The notes: generated by a model not told the origin, from the sequence alone. Numbered from the stretch's first letter, positions 1-12,235 are shown. The stretch is 64,000 nt of DNA from Siphonodentalium dalli (GCA_032622095.1 CP136065.1:246079474-246143473), one strand, 5' to 3'. Translations and numbers: made by a program.

Positions 1-257
1 TTATGATGATCAGACGAACATTACGACCTGTAGCCCGCGCCAATGGATTGAATTTTGAAATCCAAGATGGCTGCCAGCGGCCATGTTTTTTAGCTCCCAT
101 CTACATGTCAATGTCAACATTCATGACCAATTTCATAAAGATCAGACCAAAGGTACGACCTGTAGCCTGCGCCAAAGGAAATTGTTGACTACACGCACAC
201 GGACGACGGACGCCAAACCATGGCAATAGCTCAAACTTACAAAGTAAGTTGAGCTAA
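1..257 (+). repeat. Right end of a Helitron-like tandem-repeat element (cut by window start)
   Basis: The segment repeats the right end of the larger element at 23853-26374. It has the same 'gacctgtagcccgcgcc', 'atccaagatggctgc' and 'catctacatgtcaatgt' blocks. It then has the same terminal stretch, 'ggcaatagctcaaactta', followed by a short hairpin (cttac-aaa-gtaag) and 'ttgagctaa'. A hairpin shortly before a CTAA end resembles a Helitron 3' end. Only the last 1.5 units lie in the window. Confidence 0.75.
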
Positions 258-1119
258 ATAGTGGCCGCAGAGACTCCAGACAAGATGGCGTCCATCATAG
301 CGGCCATTTTTTTTTATACCCGGTCTTTTTGATCGCCGTTATAGTAACGATGATGTCACATGCAGTCTTGTTTTCCGTTCGATTCGTTATGGTAATATAC
401 AACCCTTACAAATTAGCCAAAAATCCAATATGGCCACCGAGATGGCCGCCGAAATGTGAAAAAACCTTTCGTTTGTCTCTGTGGGAAAATATTGGCATCT
501 TGACGCGATTTTATACATTTATCTTCGAGAAGAGTCATTGACGAACACACAGGGACCATAATATACATTCCTTCCTGGATATTATTGTCCGATATCACGT
601 TTTTCCCACATGCCGGTATAATCCGGTCAAAGCCGAAACGACACTAATAATGCAATGTCTGTTTCGAATCAATGTTATTGCTATTATTACTCCAGCCATG
701 ATAATATATGTGCAGGAGATACCCGGGCTAGGATTCTTCTTTTACCTGAGTTTGGGAATATTCATTCAAATCCAAGAAGTCACGCCAACTCCACACCCGC
801 TTACTATTTTGAATTGGGAACACTGAGACGAACAACTGTCCTTATATCACATTCAAATAAAAGTGCCCCAAATCCAAAATGGCGGACATATTTAGAAAAA
901 TCACCGAAAATCCCTTATATTCACATCATTGGGCATTATTGTCGAGACAACTCCACCCATAATACTTATAGTTGAGTTGGAAATACCGTGATGAAGGAAT
1001 TACCTTACATCCCATGCAAGAAATGGTTTTCTAAAACTAAGATGGCTGCCAAAATGGCGACCAATATTTGAAAACACGCCTACATTCCTTTACTTTCTTA
1101 CAATGGGCGTTGTTTCGCG
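258..1119. other. No gene seen; degenerate repeat DNA
   Basis: Open frames are short and unrecognised. The 'atggc(c/g)gcc' motif recurs near 284-305, 428-452, 881-892 and 1041-1062, so this is probably decayed tandem-repeat DNA related to the flanking element. Confidence 0.4.
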
Positions 1120-3420
1120 ACTTCTACCCACCATTACATGTTGATATGGAATATTGATATGAAGTATTCATATCGCACTTAGCGCTGATAATGGCCATAA
1201 CTGTAGGTGCGCCGAATAGCCATATTAGAACAATTACCTGATAAGATTCTGATTTGCCACGTCCGTAATGATCTGGACCAGTTTCCTTTTCTTTGTCTGA
1301 TAAATCTAGGTTGCTCACACCGACAAAAGTATTCAACACTTCCTGGGAGAAGGGTCCCTTTAATCATGTTTCCGGTGTCTAGCTTAAGATTTTAAATACT
1401 TGCTAAATATGGGATTTGTGCGTCATCTTGAACTAGAAAGGGTTATGGTCGATAAGTATACAAGCTTACAGAAGGTCATCTCTATTTTTCATACCCCATG
1501 GGGATGACGACATGTACACCTGGCGAACTTCCCAGTTAACTAGTCATTATATGGTTCATCAACTAACAAACTTAGCGAACGTATGGACAACTTCGGCAGT
1601 GTTTCGAAGGTTGGTAGCTGTCTCATTCCCTTGGACAGATGCCTATCTGCTAAGGAGAAGACCATAATGTACCGACTACTCACACTTCTTGACCATGATC
1701 CTAAGCAAACTGTGTGATGTCCCGCAGTCGTCTCGTCGAATAGCTCCCAGCAGAGAAGAACAATACTCGTGGTGTTAGTTTGTGGACATGCGCCATGAAA
1801 GTGGGAATGAAATGGGCCACGGTATACACCCCTACACCAGGTGCATGTTTCAGATAAAGAATGTCATGCATGTTGGTGTTTTCGGTGTGGTAAGTTTGTA
1901 TTTCCACATCCGTTTCAAGGCCGTTCTGAATCAACTTGACCAGATGTATTAATTTTGTCTGGATAATACTATGCTAGCCTCCCCGGAACAGTCGGATGGG
2001 CTAAAGGATAATGTCTTTATAGAATGAAGGTATGGGTTGTTGTTATCCTCTCTCAGGGTTAGTGTCAGTATATGGGCGGTATTATTAAAGAAAATGTCAG
2101 GGACTGTGGTGCATTTATTTCACTATGTGTTTAAAGAACAATTTATAGTCTTGACGGCACTGGATGTGGACGTTGGTGAACGTGACCTTTATGATCATAT
2201 AGTTTTATATTATATAACTTGAGAATATAGTAGTTAATATGTCTCATGCAGGACAATGGTCGGAATGGTGATGTTGCCAAGAAATCACTTGGTGTACCCA
2301 ACATAGGTTAAACTAAATGCAAGATCTCATCAAAGTAACATTCCTCTAGATGTTCTTCGCGTCGAACAGTTCACCTTTTGGTTGATGGCATTGTACTTTC
2401 TGGAGCCATACCGACCACAACCCAGCGTGAGTATGACATAACAACCAACTATCAAAGGCATCGTCTTTAAGACTACATCCCAGTCTGGGTGGGGCTTATA
2501 TAGTAGTAGCCAATGGTACAGTTGATTAAGAATTTAAAGGCTTCCAAACGGATGGGAAGATACAATCTTAGCATACAAGGAAAGCAAAGCAACATGTATT
2601 GTTATTATCTGCTTGGATCTGTATGGTGAGACGATTGCTGGATGCCACCAGGACTGTTCTTATGATCATGGTCAAGACGTGTGGGTATATTATGCATTAA
2701 TTTATGGTCTTCTACACCTTCGCAGAAAGGCATCTGTCAAATTCGAAGCCATATACAGAAGTTGTACGCAGTACGTGAATAGATGAAACATATATTGAGT
2801 GGCTGGATGGGATGATCAACAAGTGTACATTTTGTTATCCCCATTAGGTAACCAAATCTGAAAAATACGCAGATAGAGAGGTCCTTCTGAAAGCTAGTAT
2901 ACGAATCGACCGCATACCTTTCTAGTTTATCGCGCAAGATGATGCTTAGATCCCATATATAGCATCTGAATTATACCATAAGCTACCACGAATGAAGCTC
3001 GCCAAGAATAAGGATAAGAATTCCCAGCTTTCGAGACAAACATGTGAGCTTGACACCGGCATATGTTGTTTGAAACATTCCGATTAGTCGGACCCTTCTA
3101 CCAAGAAGTGTAGAAAACTGCGTTGGTGTCAGCGAGATAGATTAATGTGACGAAGATGCAGATGCTGGTCCAGATAATGCTGAATGTGGCAAATCAGAAT
3201 AAGCTCAGGTACTGTTGTTTTGATTCTTGGAAGTCATACTATGACTATTTGGCTCACCTATACACGGTTACGGCCATTATGGGCGCTTAGTGGAAAATGG
3301 ATTTTGAAATGGCACATCGCGATTGTGGGTTTTGATCCTTCCAGAAGGCTACGACCTATGTTGGAACTAATAGATGGCTTATGTACCGTTTCGTCCAATC
3401 CATACATATTGATATTATGA
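1120..3420. repeat. 2.3-kb imperfect palindrome (long inverted repeat)
   Basis: Blocks of the left arm reappear reverse-complemented, and in mirrored order, in the right arm. 1160-1285 matches 3165-3300 ('gtggcaaatcagaat'). 1470-1560 matches 2790-2890 ('agaagg..ctctctat', 'atgtacac', 'tatatg.ttcatc'). 1630-1665 matches 2695-2730 ('gacagatgcct'). 1920-2000 matches 2470-2540. The arms are clearly diverged, so the inversion is old. No coding domain was recognised. Confidence 0.7.
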
Positions 3421-4324
3421 CAAAAAGTTGAAATTAGTATGTGACAATATGGACGACCAATATCTCCTGGACTAATAGTTATCCCACATGATATGCTCCA
3501 AACAAACCTAAGCCATAAAATGTCCCATGTATGCACAGGTATTTTATACAAGAAAATTTGGAATAAAATCAATATTAATTGATATAAGCATTTCCAGGCA
3601 GGGGTCTTCAATTCATATTTATGATTTTATACACAGTAAACAATATACAACTTGTTACAGGAAGAGATAGACCATCTTTAAATGTTTGAGGTTCAATATC
3701 TGGGAAAATTGATACCTTTTTGCCTTGTAAATTTCCAAACTTCATTTTTGACTCGATAAGACTGCCGTCAACCACGGGCATTAACCTAATCATAACCGGT
3801 TAACCACGACCATCATTACCTAAGTACGAGATTGAATACACTGGTCACTATATCGGCAAAACAAGTGTTTATTATGCATCCCGGAAACGTTGATATACAT
3901 GCGATCACAAACGATGTCTTGGTCGTACAATGCGGTCCCATTACGGCGATCAAATAGTGGTAAATGTGTATAAATTAATTCAGTTTTGAGCCCAAACAAA
4001 CTAAAATATAATATATATTAGTAGTGCGCTAGGATATCGATGTTTACGGGAGTTCCGCACCGCATAAACAACGCTTGCTTGCAAAACCTTCAGCGACGAA
4101 ATATTGTTCCTTCCGCATGTATATCCCGGGCACGATTAGCCCAAACATGTGTACTACAAGGTACTGAAGGTAGGTATACTGTTGTTTAGTAATGTTTACG
4201 AGTGTTTGGGTATAGGTAGATATGTATTAATCACAGTGGCTCCACAATGTTACTTCAATTATTTAATAACAAATTCAAACAAAATTAAATTGTCGTGATT
4301 CATTACACAAGGCCCAGCCAGTGT
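3421..4324. other. No gene seen
   Basis: AT-rich sequence with no recognisable ORF. An 'accggttaaccacgacc' stretch near 3797 resembles the ccggttaacc-rich ends of the hAT-like element at 30372-32916, so part of it may be hAT debris. Confidence 0.3.
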
Positions 4325-4576
4325 TTAGGAAATAAAGTTATCGAACACATCACTAGATATACTCTGAGTTCCCACTACCAGTAGGCCTATGTGTTTTTTC
4401 TGGATGTGCGACTTCATATTGGATGTTGATCCAGAATAAACAAATCGCGTTCGGCAAGCCTTGCATTCCGCCCATTTTTTCCTCATCTTCATTAGGACTA
4501 AATGTCCCCAAACGTTTGATTTCCGTTTTTGTAGGTCTTCTGCCATCGCTTTGAGACGAACTAATGATAATGACAA
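4325..4576 (-). pseudogene. BED zinc-finger fragment of a hAT transposase (ZBED-like)
   Basis: The 83-residue minus-strand frame holds a BED finger. There is a 'VWGHL' aromatic patch at about residues 22-26, then C-x2-C ('AECKAC'), the typical 'SGSTSNMKSHI' block, and H-x4-H. This layout is standard for the N-terminal DNA-binding domain of hAT transposases and for host ZBED genes derived from them. The frame stops soon after the finger, and no catalytic domain follows towards 3400, so it looks like a truncated relic. The start is ambiguous: either the first Met or the Met before 'AEDLQ'. A hAT-like terminus lies upstream at 4940-5032. A single exon of a domesticated ZBED gene cannot be excluded. 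Confidence 0.6.
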
Positions 4577-4939
4577 AGGGGGAACAGTTTCAAGAAAACA
4601 GACCGACTATTGATGACGTAGTAAAAGTCTAGATTTTATTGCTTTGATGCATGCCGCGGTGCGCGTGCAGCCGGAACGTCATGTAATGCCGCCAAAGGAA
4701 ATTGGCATTGAATCTGTAGCAAGTGATTCGCAGACTGACACAGAGTGTAGTTGTTGGTTTCATGTCTAGAAAAGCTGCTGGTGATCAAACGGGCTTGAGT
4801 TGTGGGGTATATGAATACACAATAAACTGTCCAAATCTCTTCTAAGCGGCTTCTTATTACTTACTCTCGTTACTTAAACTTCCGTAAATGATTTCGGCAA
4901 CATTTACACTGAGTACTACGATGATGGTATGATCGTTAT

Positions 4940-5032
4940 CAATAGTACGGCTATCCGGTTGTGGCCTCCTCCAACTGGTTGACACGCGTAACCGAACCGC
5001 AACTGGATATCCGGACAACCGTCAGAGCACTA
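4940..5032 (-). repeat. hAT-like element terminus
   Basis: Read on the minus strand it starts 'TAGTGCTCTGACGG' and continues with a 'ccggatatcc' block. This parallels 'TAGTGCTGAAACGGATATCC' at 30372. It lies 5' of the BED-finger frame, as expected for one element. No matching left end was found. Confidence 0.45.
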
Positions 5033-5708
5033 ACGTTTATATATTTTTAAAACAAATTTAAATCAAAACAGCTTTGGGTTAGAAACCAGTCTTATTAAAA
5101 CAAGACCTAATTTTCATTACTTTCAACTTGAGACACTCATGGAATAAATTAATTAAATGTGAGAAATCCAACCAATGCGCAACAAAGCGTGTGTTGCTCA
5201 ACCAATCAATAGCTTCCTGCAAAACCATTAACTATTCACATTCTGCAAAAGGTGGAAATGATTAATGAAAGCGAGGCTTTACGAAAACAATGGCTGATTT
5301 TGGTGAAATCCAAATGATCAAAATTGCAATTTAGAACGTATTGCAAAAAAATAGGTATTGATTCGCTGAAACAAGAACAAGAGCATATTATACAGAGTTT
5401 ATTTATAACCAGAAAAGATGGATACCGCAATTCATTTAATACCAAATTGGCTTCACGGGGATTGAAGCGACCGCAATTGTTAAAACAGTAAACCATACTG
5501 TCGAGTGTCACAGCACCATCGTTGACCTTTGACCCACTGCATACATTCCAGCATTGACATGCTTTATTTGGAAACATGAATATTAATGAGCTGTCACGAA
5601 TCCCCATCCATCTCGGAAATGAATTTAAGTACCGGTGTCACCAGACTGAGAGTTGACTGTAAGGAAACATTGGTCAAGTTATAACGGGTTAGAGACTAGA
5701 TTGGTGAT
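5033..5708. other. No supported gene
   Basis: A 123-residue open frame (5236-5607, minus) shows no recognised domain. The segment is otherwise AT-rich spacer. Confidence 0.3.
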
Positions 5709-5716
5709 ATAGGTTC

Positions 5717-5970
5717 CAAGCCTTGAAATAGGGTGTCTGTCATTTGCAGAATGAGGTCCCCAGAGGGTGAATTTAGTGATGCTACCCCGCATAGCTGGCT
5801 AGCATCACCAAATTCACCCTCTGGGGACCTCATTCTGCTTACACCTCAGCAGAATGAGGTTCCCAGAGGGTGAATTTGGTGATGCTAGCCCGCTATGCGG
5901 GGTAGCATCATTAAATTCACCCTCTGGGGACCTCATTCTGCAAATGACAGACACCCTATTTCAAGGCTTG
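5717..5970. mobile_element. Hairpin MITE, hAT type, with 8-bp target duplication
   Basis: A 254-base element folds almost completely on itself. Its ends are CAAGCCTTGAAATAGGGTGT and the reverse complement. Inside are two hairpins built from 'cagaatgaggtccccagag' arms with a 'gctagc' type loop. It is flanked by a perfect 8-base direct repeat, ATAGGTTC (5709-5716 and 5971-5978). An 8-base target duplication is characteristic of hAT transposases. It has no coding capacity. A second full copy lies at 56146-56399. Confidence 0.9.
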
Positions 5971-5978
5971 ATAGGTTC

Positions 5979-6955
5979 CAGTCTGGCTTCAAAGGAAACT
6001 GAGAACATGTAGTGGCGTTTCTGTACAGTTCATCTATTTCTCCATGTTCTCAGTGAAGATGTTTTTTACAAATTTTTGGGCATTTACCCACTTTGAACAA
6101 CTTGGGACCCTTTAAAGGAAATCGGAACATGTAGTGGTGCTTCTGTAGTCTTTATTCACTGATCTTTATAGAAATGTTTTAAAATAATATACATTACATG
6201 ATATATACAAAACATGTTATATACAGGCTGAGGTCACAAACCTCATGATGAAGGAACACATAAATCATGAATAAATATGAAATGATTTGCTGAAAAATGA
6301 TGGACGCTGGAAAAAAAGTGTCAGTTTAAATTTGATCTAATTTAACTGTACAGCTTTTATAGTTTGTCTTGGTTTAATCTTCTGCAGTAGATTCTAATAA
6401 GTCAATATGGTGATGACCTAATAAGTCAATATGGTGATGACCGATGTTGATTTATTGTAATGTAAGACACCATAGGACAAAGAAATGAAATAAAACAGAA
6501 AATCTCAAAATGATATGGGATGAGAGAGTCTTTAATTCAAAAGACAATGAAAAAGTCATTTGCTGGGTGTGTAATAAACAAAGAACCTCTGTATGTTGGG
6601 TTAGAGCACTTTGAATAGCAGAAAGGTTTCGAGGTTAGTAAAATCATATTTTAATAAACATATATATACACAACAATTACGGTACGGTAAAATTGGGATA
6701 CAAACTTGTACTTCCATTTATGTGGTGTCCCTCCCCCATTTCCGTAAGGGTCAGTGATGTGCTATAATTCTGCTCAAAATTTTGGCTTCATTTTGTAACT
6801 TTTTGTTGTATCAAATTTCAAAATAGTTCATTATTTCAGGTTTATTTATTTGTATTTAAACCCAGAATTCATTGAAAAAAGTCATATTGCCTCTCAACAA
6901 TATCTGAATTAGGAACTATTCCTCTGGATAGAATAAGGACATTGACCCTCCAAAA
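5979..6955. other. No gene seen; small repeats
   Basis: It holds a diverged direct repeat ('gaacatgtagtggcgtttctgta' type, near 6004 and 6126) and a 23-base tandem duplication at 6396-6442 ('aagtcaatatggtgatgacc'). No ORF of note. Confidence 0.5.
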
Positions 6956-6957
6956 TC

Positions 6958-7149
6958 TGAACCACTTCACTATTAATGTATATCTAATAGTACTTCATTA
7001 TTATGTCTGGCAGATAGTCACTTCACTATTATGTGCAGATAGTACCTTCGCTATTAAGTCTAACAGATAGCCATTTCGCTATTATGTCTAGCAGATAGCA
7101 ATTTCGCTATTATGTCTAGCAGATAGCCATTTCGCTATTACGTCTAGCA
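6958..7149 (+). repeat. 28-base minisatellite with a hairpin in each unit
   Basis: About six units of 'agatagccatttcgctatta' plus 'tgtctagc' repeat here. Each unit can pair with itself through ATAGC...GCTAT. The last units are nearly identical and the first are diverged. Confidence 0.8.
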
Positions 7150-7236
7150 AATATTCTCCTACACATTCTTTACTACTACACCACCATCATCATATTTCAC
7201 TCACACTGATGACCCCACTCTCACACAATCTTTTGA

Positions 7237-7270
<34 letters not shown>

Positions 7271-7435
7271 TTTCCGACTTCCATGGCCACAAGGTGATAT
7301 GACGTTAGACCATCATTAGCTGTACAGCCATGAAGCTGGTCTGCTTCATGACAGATGTGGATTTGTGATTCAAGCATAGGCAGGGCAATGTGATTTGTGT
7401 ATCTGGGCAGGTCTGCAGTAGAATCAACCCCTCAA

Positions 7436-7785
7436 CAAGGTGGGACCAAGGATACCAACACCCCCTCCCCACAACTAGATGAGATGGGACAAAGGATACA
7501 GCCCCAAAAATAGAGGTGGACTAACGATACCCCCCCCCCACCCCCAACTAGAGGTGGGATTAATGATAGCCCCCATACAAATAGAGGTGGGACTAAGGAT
7601 ACACCCCACAACTAAAAGATGGACTAAGGATACCTCCCTCAACTAGAGGTTGGACTAAGGATACCAAGTAGAGATGGGACTAGGAAGGATGCGTTTACAC
7701 ACACCCCTACAACTAGGTGGGACTAGGAAGGACGCGTTTACACAATCCCCTACAACTAGGTGGGACTAAGGACCCCCCACAATAA
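7436..7785 (+). repeat. Irregular 35-50-base minisatellite
   Basis: Around nine units built on 'aactagaggtgggactaagg' are followed by variable C-rich tracts. The last units gain a 'gatgcgtttacac' insert. Confidence 0.8.
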
Positions 7786-7789
7786 AATT

Positions 7790-9442
7790 GAGCTACATAA
7801 AACATATTGATTTATTGATTAAAAAAAAGAAAAGAAGAGGAATATCAGCTCGGAAAAAATTATGCATGTTTTGAACAATTTTCTCTAAAAAAAAAAAATG
7901 TATAATAAATCCCAATATCAATATTCCAAATTAACCAAAATTTCATGAAAACACTGGACAAAGTATGTAATTTGTAATTGATTGTTTACCATCAGAAGTC
8001 ATGTGAAACATTCCATTTGAGTTATATATCACTGTTATATTTATTACAAAAATGTTGTCCTTGAACAAGCTGTGAATCAATTATTAACCTTTTGGAAAGA
8101 AAATTTTTATAAGCATATGATAGATCATGATCTGGTCACTGAAAAAAATCTGTGTGACTCTTTACTGATACAGCAGTTCCTACAACAGAATCCACCCATG
8201 AATATAAAATGTACAGACATATAAATTAGCAGGGATAGAGCCAGGGTTACTGGTTTCATGAAAGATGTTCATAAGTTTATATATTAACAAAGTCTTCATA
8301 CACCATTCAGTATATCTCTTGCAACTTAACCCCACACATAACTTCAAATATATATTGAAGGGAATGATCTGAATTTAAATGCCAGTAACCTATGAACATA
8401 TTCCCCAAGCAAAACAAGTCAAACTACTTAACATTTAAAATGTCAGTATTTCTTTGTTGAATGCAATAGAAAGATTTTTTATATTCAACATTGTGTACCA
8501 TAAAGTCTGGTAAGGATGTTATAATGACTACATGTAAGTTTGACCTTTTTGTACTTAGTACATATCCCATCGCTACAAACTTTCATCACAATCTCCACTC
8601 TACTGTGACAAGAAAATTCTGAACTTTGACATAAATAATATCCCAACCAAGTCCAAGCATTCCACCGACGATACACCTCTCGTTGGAATTCAAATGTCGT
8701 CAAGAGAGTCTTCTGTGTAAGCCATTGTCAGATTTTTGTAAACTATTTCACTTACAGTGCTATTAAAAACTACTGAAATCGCTATGAAAAATTCGGCGAA
8801 CACAAAACCTGTTTCTGGTAATCTAAACTCCCCAACAGCCCAGGAAAGTCTCCAGGGTTGTTTTAATACCGGTTACAAGTTTGGGCGCTGAAACTCTGAA
8901 AGCAAAAATGTCCCCAAATTCCTAGTGGAAAGTATTTATTCAACCTAAAATTCCTCAATTTTCAAGACAATTTTCCAGAATCAAGAATACATAATGTAAG
9001 TTATCAATATGCAGTTGATATAAAGTCTTTGTTTTCATATGCAACAGAAAGTGCTCAATTAGAAATATGTCATTTAAATTTAAAGAAATTTCTTGTGAGT
9101 TGTCAATATACTTACAACTTCTGGGGTAACCATCGTTTAAATGTGGGGGCTAAACAGGACATTGGTCTGTTTCTAAATCTGCATAATTATGACTGATGTA
9201 AGCATTAGTCTATTAATTTTTGGACTCCAAACTGAATTATGTTACAGTCTAATAATAGTAAATTCTTCTCTTAACGCTTTCCATACTAAAGCATCACTGA
9301 TGAGTAATTATCCCATAGGAAATATTCAGATAATAAGTTTGTAACATTTCCCTCAATAAATAGGACTCCTTCTGTACTTTTAGTTATCTGTCTGTTTATA
9401 TCCCTGCAAATCAATAATAGACACCATTCCGATGTACACTTT
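7790..9442. other. AT-rich spacer, no gene seen
   Basis: Only short, unrecognised frames are present. A 'ttaataccggttacaagtttgggcgc' type patch near 8863 belongs to the dispersed family also seen near 33990, 44620 and 47640. Confidence 0.5.
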
Positions 9443-9446
9443 TTAA

Positions 9447-9838
9447 CCCTTTACCCAACAAACCGGCCAAAACCGGCCAAGTAAAGCTTCAACAGCCTAA
9501 AATATCTTCGGTCTGTCTCAATAGAACCATACAAATATGGGTATCATTGGAACCGGCTCATTGACCACATTGTGATGGTTACAGTTATGCCCTGTGCCAA
9601 TGCATTCTCTTATATATGCGAGTCGACCATAGGTCGCCTCGCATATATAAGAGAATGCATTGGCCTAAAAAAAATCTTTTTTTAACACTTTTTACCATTT
9701 TTACTTACATTCTTTAACAATTTTATAATTTGTAATGTGTTAAGCCAATGCATTCTCTTATATATGCGAGGCGACCTATGGTCGACTCGCATATATAAGA
9801 GAATGCATTGACACAGGGCCCTTCTGTTGGGTAAAGGG
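9447..9838 (+). mobile_element. piggyBac-type MITE (TTAA), copy 1
   Basis: A 392-base non-coding element has ends CCCTTTACCCAACA and the exact reverse complement, and TTAA on both sides (9443-9446, 9839-9842). TTAA target sites and CCC-starting ends are typical of piggyBac elements. It carries two copies of a 69-base hairpin (9596-9664 and 9744-9811) in opposite orientation. They are separated by an AT-rich spacer of about 80 bases. Confidence 0.9.
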
Positions 9839-9842
9839 TTAA

Positions 9843-10764
9843 ATGACTGAGAGAATCCATTCAGTATAGGAAGGGTTTATTTGAAGAGCGCCTTCTCCTG
9901 AATACCATGACAGATTCATATAACAGAACAAAAAACCACAGCAATTTTATTAGTTGGCTCACAAAATTCAAGGAAAAAATATCTTAAAGGAGGGAATTTT
10001 TTTTGTAAATCCAGGCAGGTCTTGATATAGCGATTTACTATATTCCACATGCGCACTGGTGAATGCAAATCTTATATATACACTATAAACCAACATATTA
10101 ATCTCAATAATTGTCATTTTCCCTTACTATTATGACTGATAGAACAGTTTGGTCAGTGGTTTGGTGAGAAAAATTGGTGTCGCCTAACACTAAAAAGATA
10201 ATAAGAGTTTCATATGTTTAAGGATTCAACCTGAAATGAAAATAGTGATATGAATAGAACAACTGCAGGCAATTCGTCTGGGACAATCGTAGCACTAGCC
10301 ATGATGTATAACCTTCTTAGAATGTTTTGTTTACACATTCATTATACGTTTCATGATCCTTCATGGTATGGGTAATTTTAACTGTACAGTCCTTTGCTAT
10401 CCTTCAATGGAATTCTATTCTGGTTATGTAATTCTAGAGACCTGGGGTTCAAGTACCCTAGACTATTCGACGCCCAGTTCGCCATATTCTTAGCAATAGA
10501 GGTTAAACCACAGATAAGAATGTAAGAAATATCATTTCGACTAGCCAGATGGTGATATTGGCATCAAAGAGTGTATATAAGTAATATAACCCAGTTGATT
10601 AAGTAGATCATAAATTCATATGCACATTCTTGTTAGGCAATTAATCTGATCACAACATACAACAAAATACTTTTAAAAATAATCTTCATTATAAACATAC
10701 TGGTGCCGAATCGCTATATATAAACTATTTATATAATTTGAGATTACCAGTCAATTTGTACACA
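9843..10764. other. Spacer downstream of RNPS1, no gene seen
   Basis: AT-rich with no recognisable ORF. Part may be RNPS1 3' UTR if a more distal polyadenylation site is used. Confidence 0.4.
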
Positions 10765-10770
10765 TTTATT
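10765..10770 (-). terminator. Candidate RNPS1 poly(A) signal
   Basis: AATAAA on the minus strand, about 215 bases past the RNPS1 stop codon. It is the first canonical signal I see downstream. Its use is inferred from position only. Confidence 0.4.
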
Positions 10771-10982
10771 GGGGGCTCTACTATTAAATAACAATTTAAT
10801 TGATTAGCGAGTTTGGTAGCAATTGATAGCATCCCAAGAAATTTTGACATGGAAATCTGACAATGGTTTACACAGAAGGTACTCTTCAACATACGAACCT
10901 CAACAAGAGGTGTATCATTGGTGGAACACTCGTGACTAACCCAGACCTTACCAAAGACTCCACGCTATAATTATCAGGGATA

Positions 10983-11082
10983 CTATCTTGAAGAGCTAGA
11001 ACTTGATCGACTAAACCTTCTCCTACGGGCAGGAGACCTCGATCGAGAACGTCGAGGAGGAGTTCGCCTTCTTGGAGGGGAC
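10983..11082 (-). CDS. RNPS1: RNPS1, last coding exon
   Basis: The exon follows a 'ttgttttgcag' acceptor, completes an Arg codon split with the previous exon, then encodes 32 residues and TAG (10983-10985). The residues are an RS/RP-rich tail (SPPRRR, RSRSRSPARRR, ending SSSSSSR). This matches the arginine/serine/proline-rich C-terminus of RNPS1, which binds other splicing and exon-junction proteins and ends in a similar Ser run. The downstream sequence is AT-rich 3' UTR. Confidence 0.96.
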
Positions 11083-11218
11083 CTGCAAAACAAGAAAAAA
11101 ATCATCTATAAAACGTAATGTTCGAAAATACAAACAAGAAATCATCTATAAAACGTTATGTTCGAAATTACAAGAAATCATCTACTATAGGCCACCAAGT
11201 CTGCAAATATTGTATGTC

Positions 11219-11315
11219 ATTGCAGAATGAGGTCCCCAGAGGGTGAATTTAGTGATGCCATCCCACACAGTGGCTAGCATCACCAAATTCACTCTCTGTG
11301 GACCTCATTCTGCAT
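11219..11315. repeat. Single-hairpin fragment of the 5717-type MITE
   Basis: One 'cagaatgaggtccccagag' hairpin lacks the outer ends of the full element. It lies in the last intron of RNPS1. Confidence 0.75.
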
Positions 11316-11495
11316 AGGCCTCATCTTCTGGGAAGTAAATATAATCTCAAATTAACATTGTTTTAAGTTACTTTTTCCCTTCTTGGAAGTTTCTATGCAG
11401 AAGATAAAATGCATAATCAAGGTGACTAATGAGTGAACATCACCAAGTTCAACTTGGGGAAATTCAATCTGATCCAAGGTCTCCCATAGCAGATG

Positions 11496-11605
11496 AGGCC
11501 TAAGCAAAATGAGGTTCCCAGAGGTGAATTTGGTGATGCTAGCCCTGTATGGGATAGCATCACTAAATTCACCCTCTGGGGACCTCATTCTGCAAATGAC
11601 AGGCC
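11496..11605. repeat. Second hairpin fragment of the 5717-type MITE
   Basis: A diverged hairpin of the same family runs into 'gcaaatgacaggccacgcaaagtaaattt'-type sequence. A stretch resembling that tail recurs near 13330, where the hairpin itself is absent. Confidence 0.65.
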
Positions 11606-11796
11606 ACGCAAAGTAAATTTCCTGTTTCTCAGACTCACAAACATTGGTCCCGAAACCACGCAAGTGCAACCATTTTATTCATGTCCAACCTATCGGGTGA
11701 AAGTTTATAATCGGTATGAAATAATTTTCCTTTTTTCTTTGCTGAGGAGATAAATCAACATAAGCCTCGCTTGTTGTTAGATCCTCTTCACCCAGG

Positions 11797-11953
11797 GCTA
11801 GCTGATGAGGAGGTGGAATGCTTCGTTAGACCCGGAGCTAGCTGATGAGGAGGTGGAATGCTTCGTTAGACCCGGGGCTAGCTGAAGAGGTGGTGGAATG
11901 CTTCGTTAGACCCGGATCTAGCTAAAGAGGTGGAATGCTTTGTTGGATTGTAC
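11797..11953 (+). repeat. 40-base tandem repeat, about four units
   Basis: Units start 'gctagctgatgaggaggtgg' at 11797, 11837 and 11877, and as 'tctagct' at 11917. The first two are identical over most of their length. It is intronic in RNPS1. Confidence 0.9.
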
Positions 11954-11954
11954 C

Positions 11955-12235
11955 CCAAAAATAAAAAATATTAACAGACGGTCAAATTCTAAGTTGAAAA
12001 AGGGCCTAACTCATGTAAAAATAATTGGACGGAACCCATATTCGAACTTGGCTTGAATCTTTAGCTGGGAAATACACATACCAACTTTGGTTCAGATCAA
12101 ATTATCCAAACTGGAGTTATCGATCGGAAACCAAAAATGTTAACGGACGGACAGACAGACGGTACGACAGACAGCGGACAGACTGATTACATAATATGAC
12201 GTATAAAAATAAACAAGAATTGAATACATGAACAA
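11955..12235. repeat. Dispersed mollusc-type repeat ending in a (gacag/gacg)n tract
   Basis: It contains 'ggacggaacccatattcgaa', 'ataccaa' and 'ttatc..cggaaacc' blocks shared with 15300-15560 and 53870-54170, then a purine-pyrimidine tract 'gacggacagacagacgg'. It is non-coding. Confidence 0.6.

Noticed and set aside
5236-5607. 123-residue minus-strand frame, and a plus-strand 'LKQEQEHIIQSLFITRKD' stretch that recalls a RecQ-like helicase start
   Set aside because: The minus frame has no domain. The plus match is short, has stops around it and lacks the ATP-binding loop.
11797-11953. Possible hammerhead ribozyme, because each 40-base unit contains 'ctgatga' and a later 'ggaa'
   Set aside because: The bases between cannot form the required stem II, and no matching stems I and III are present.
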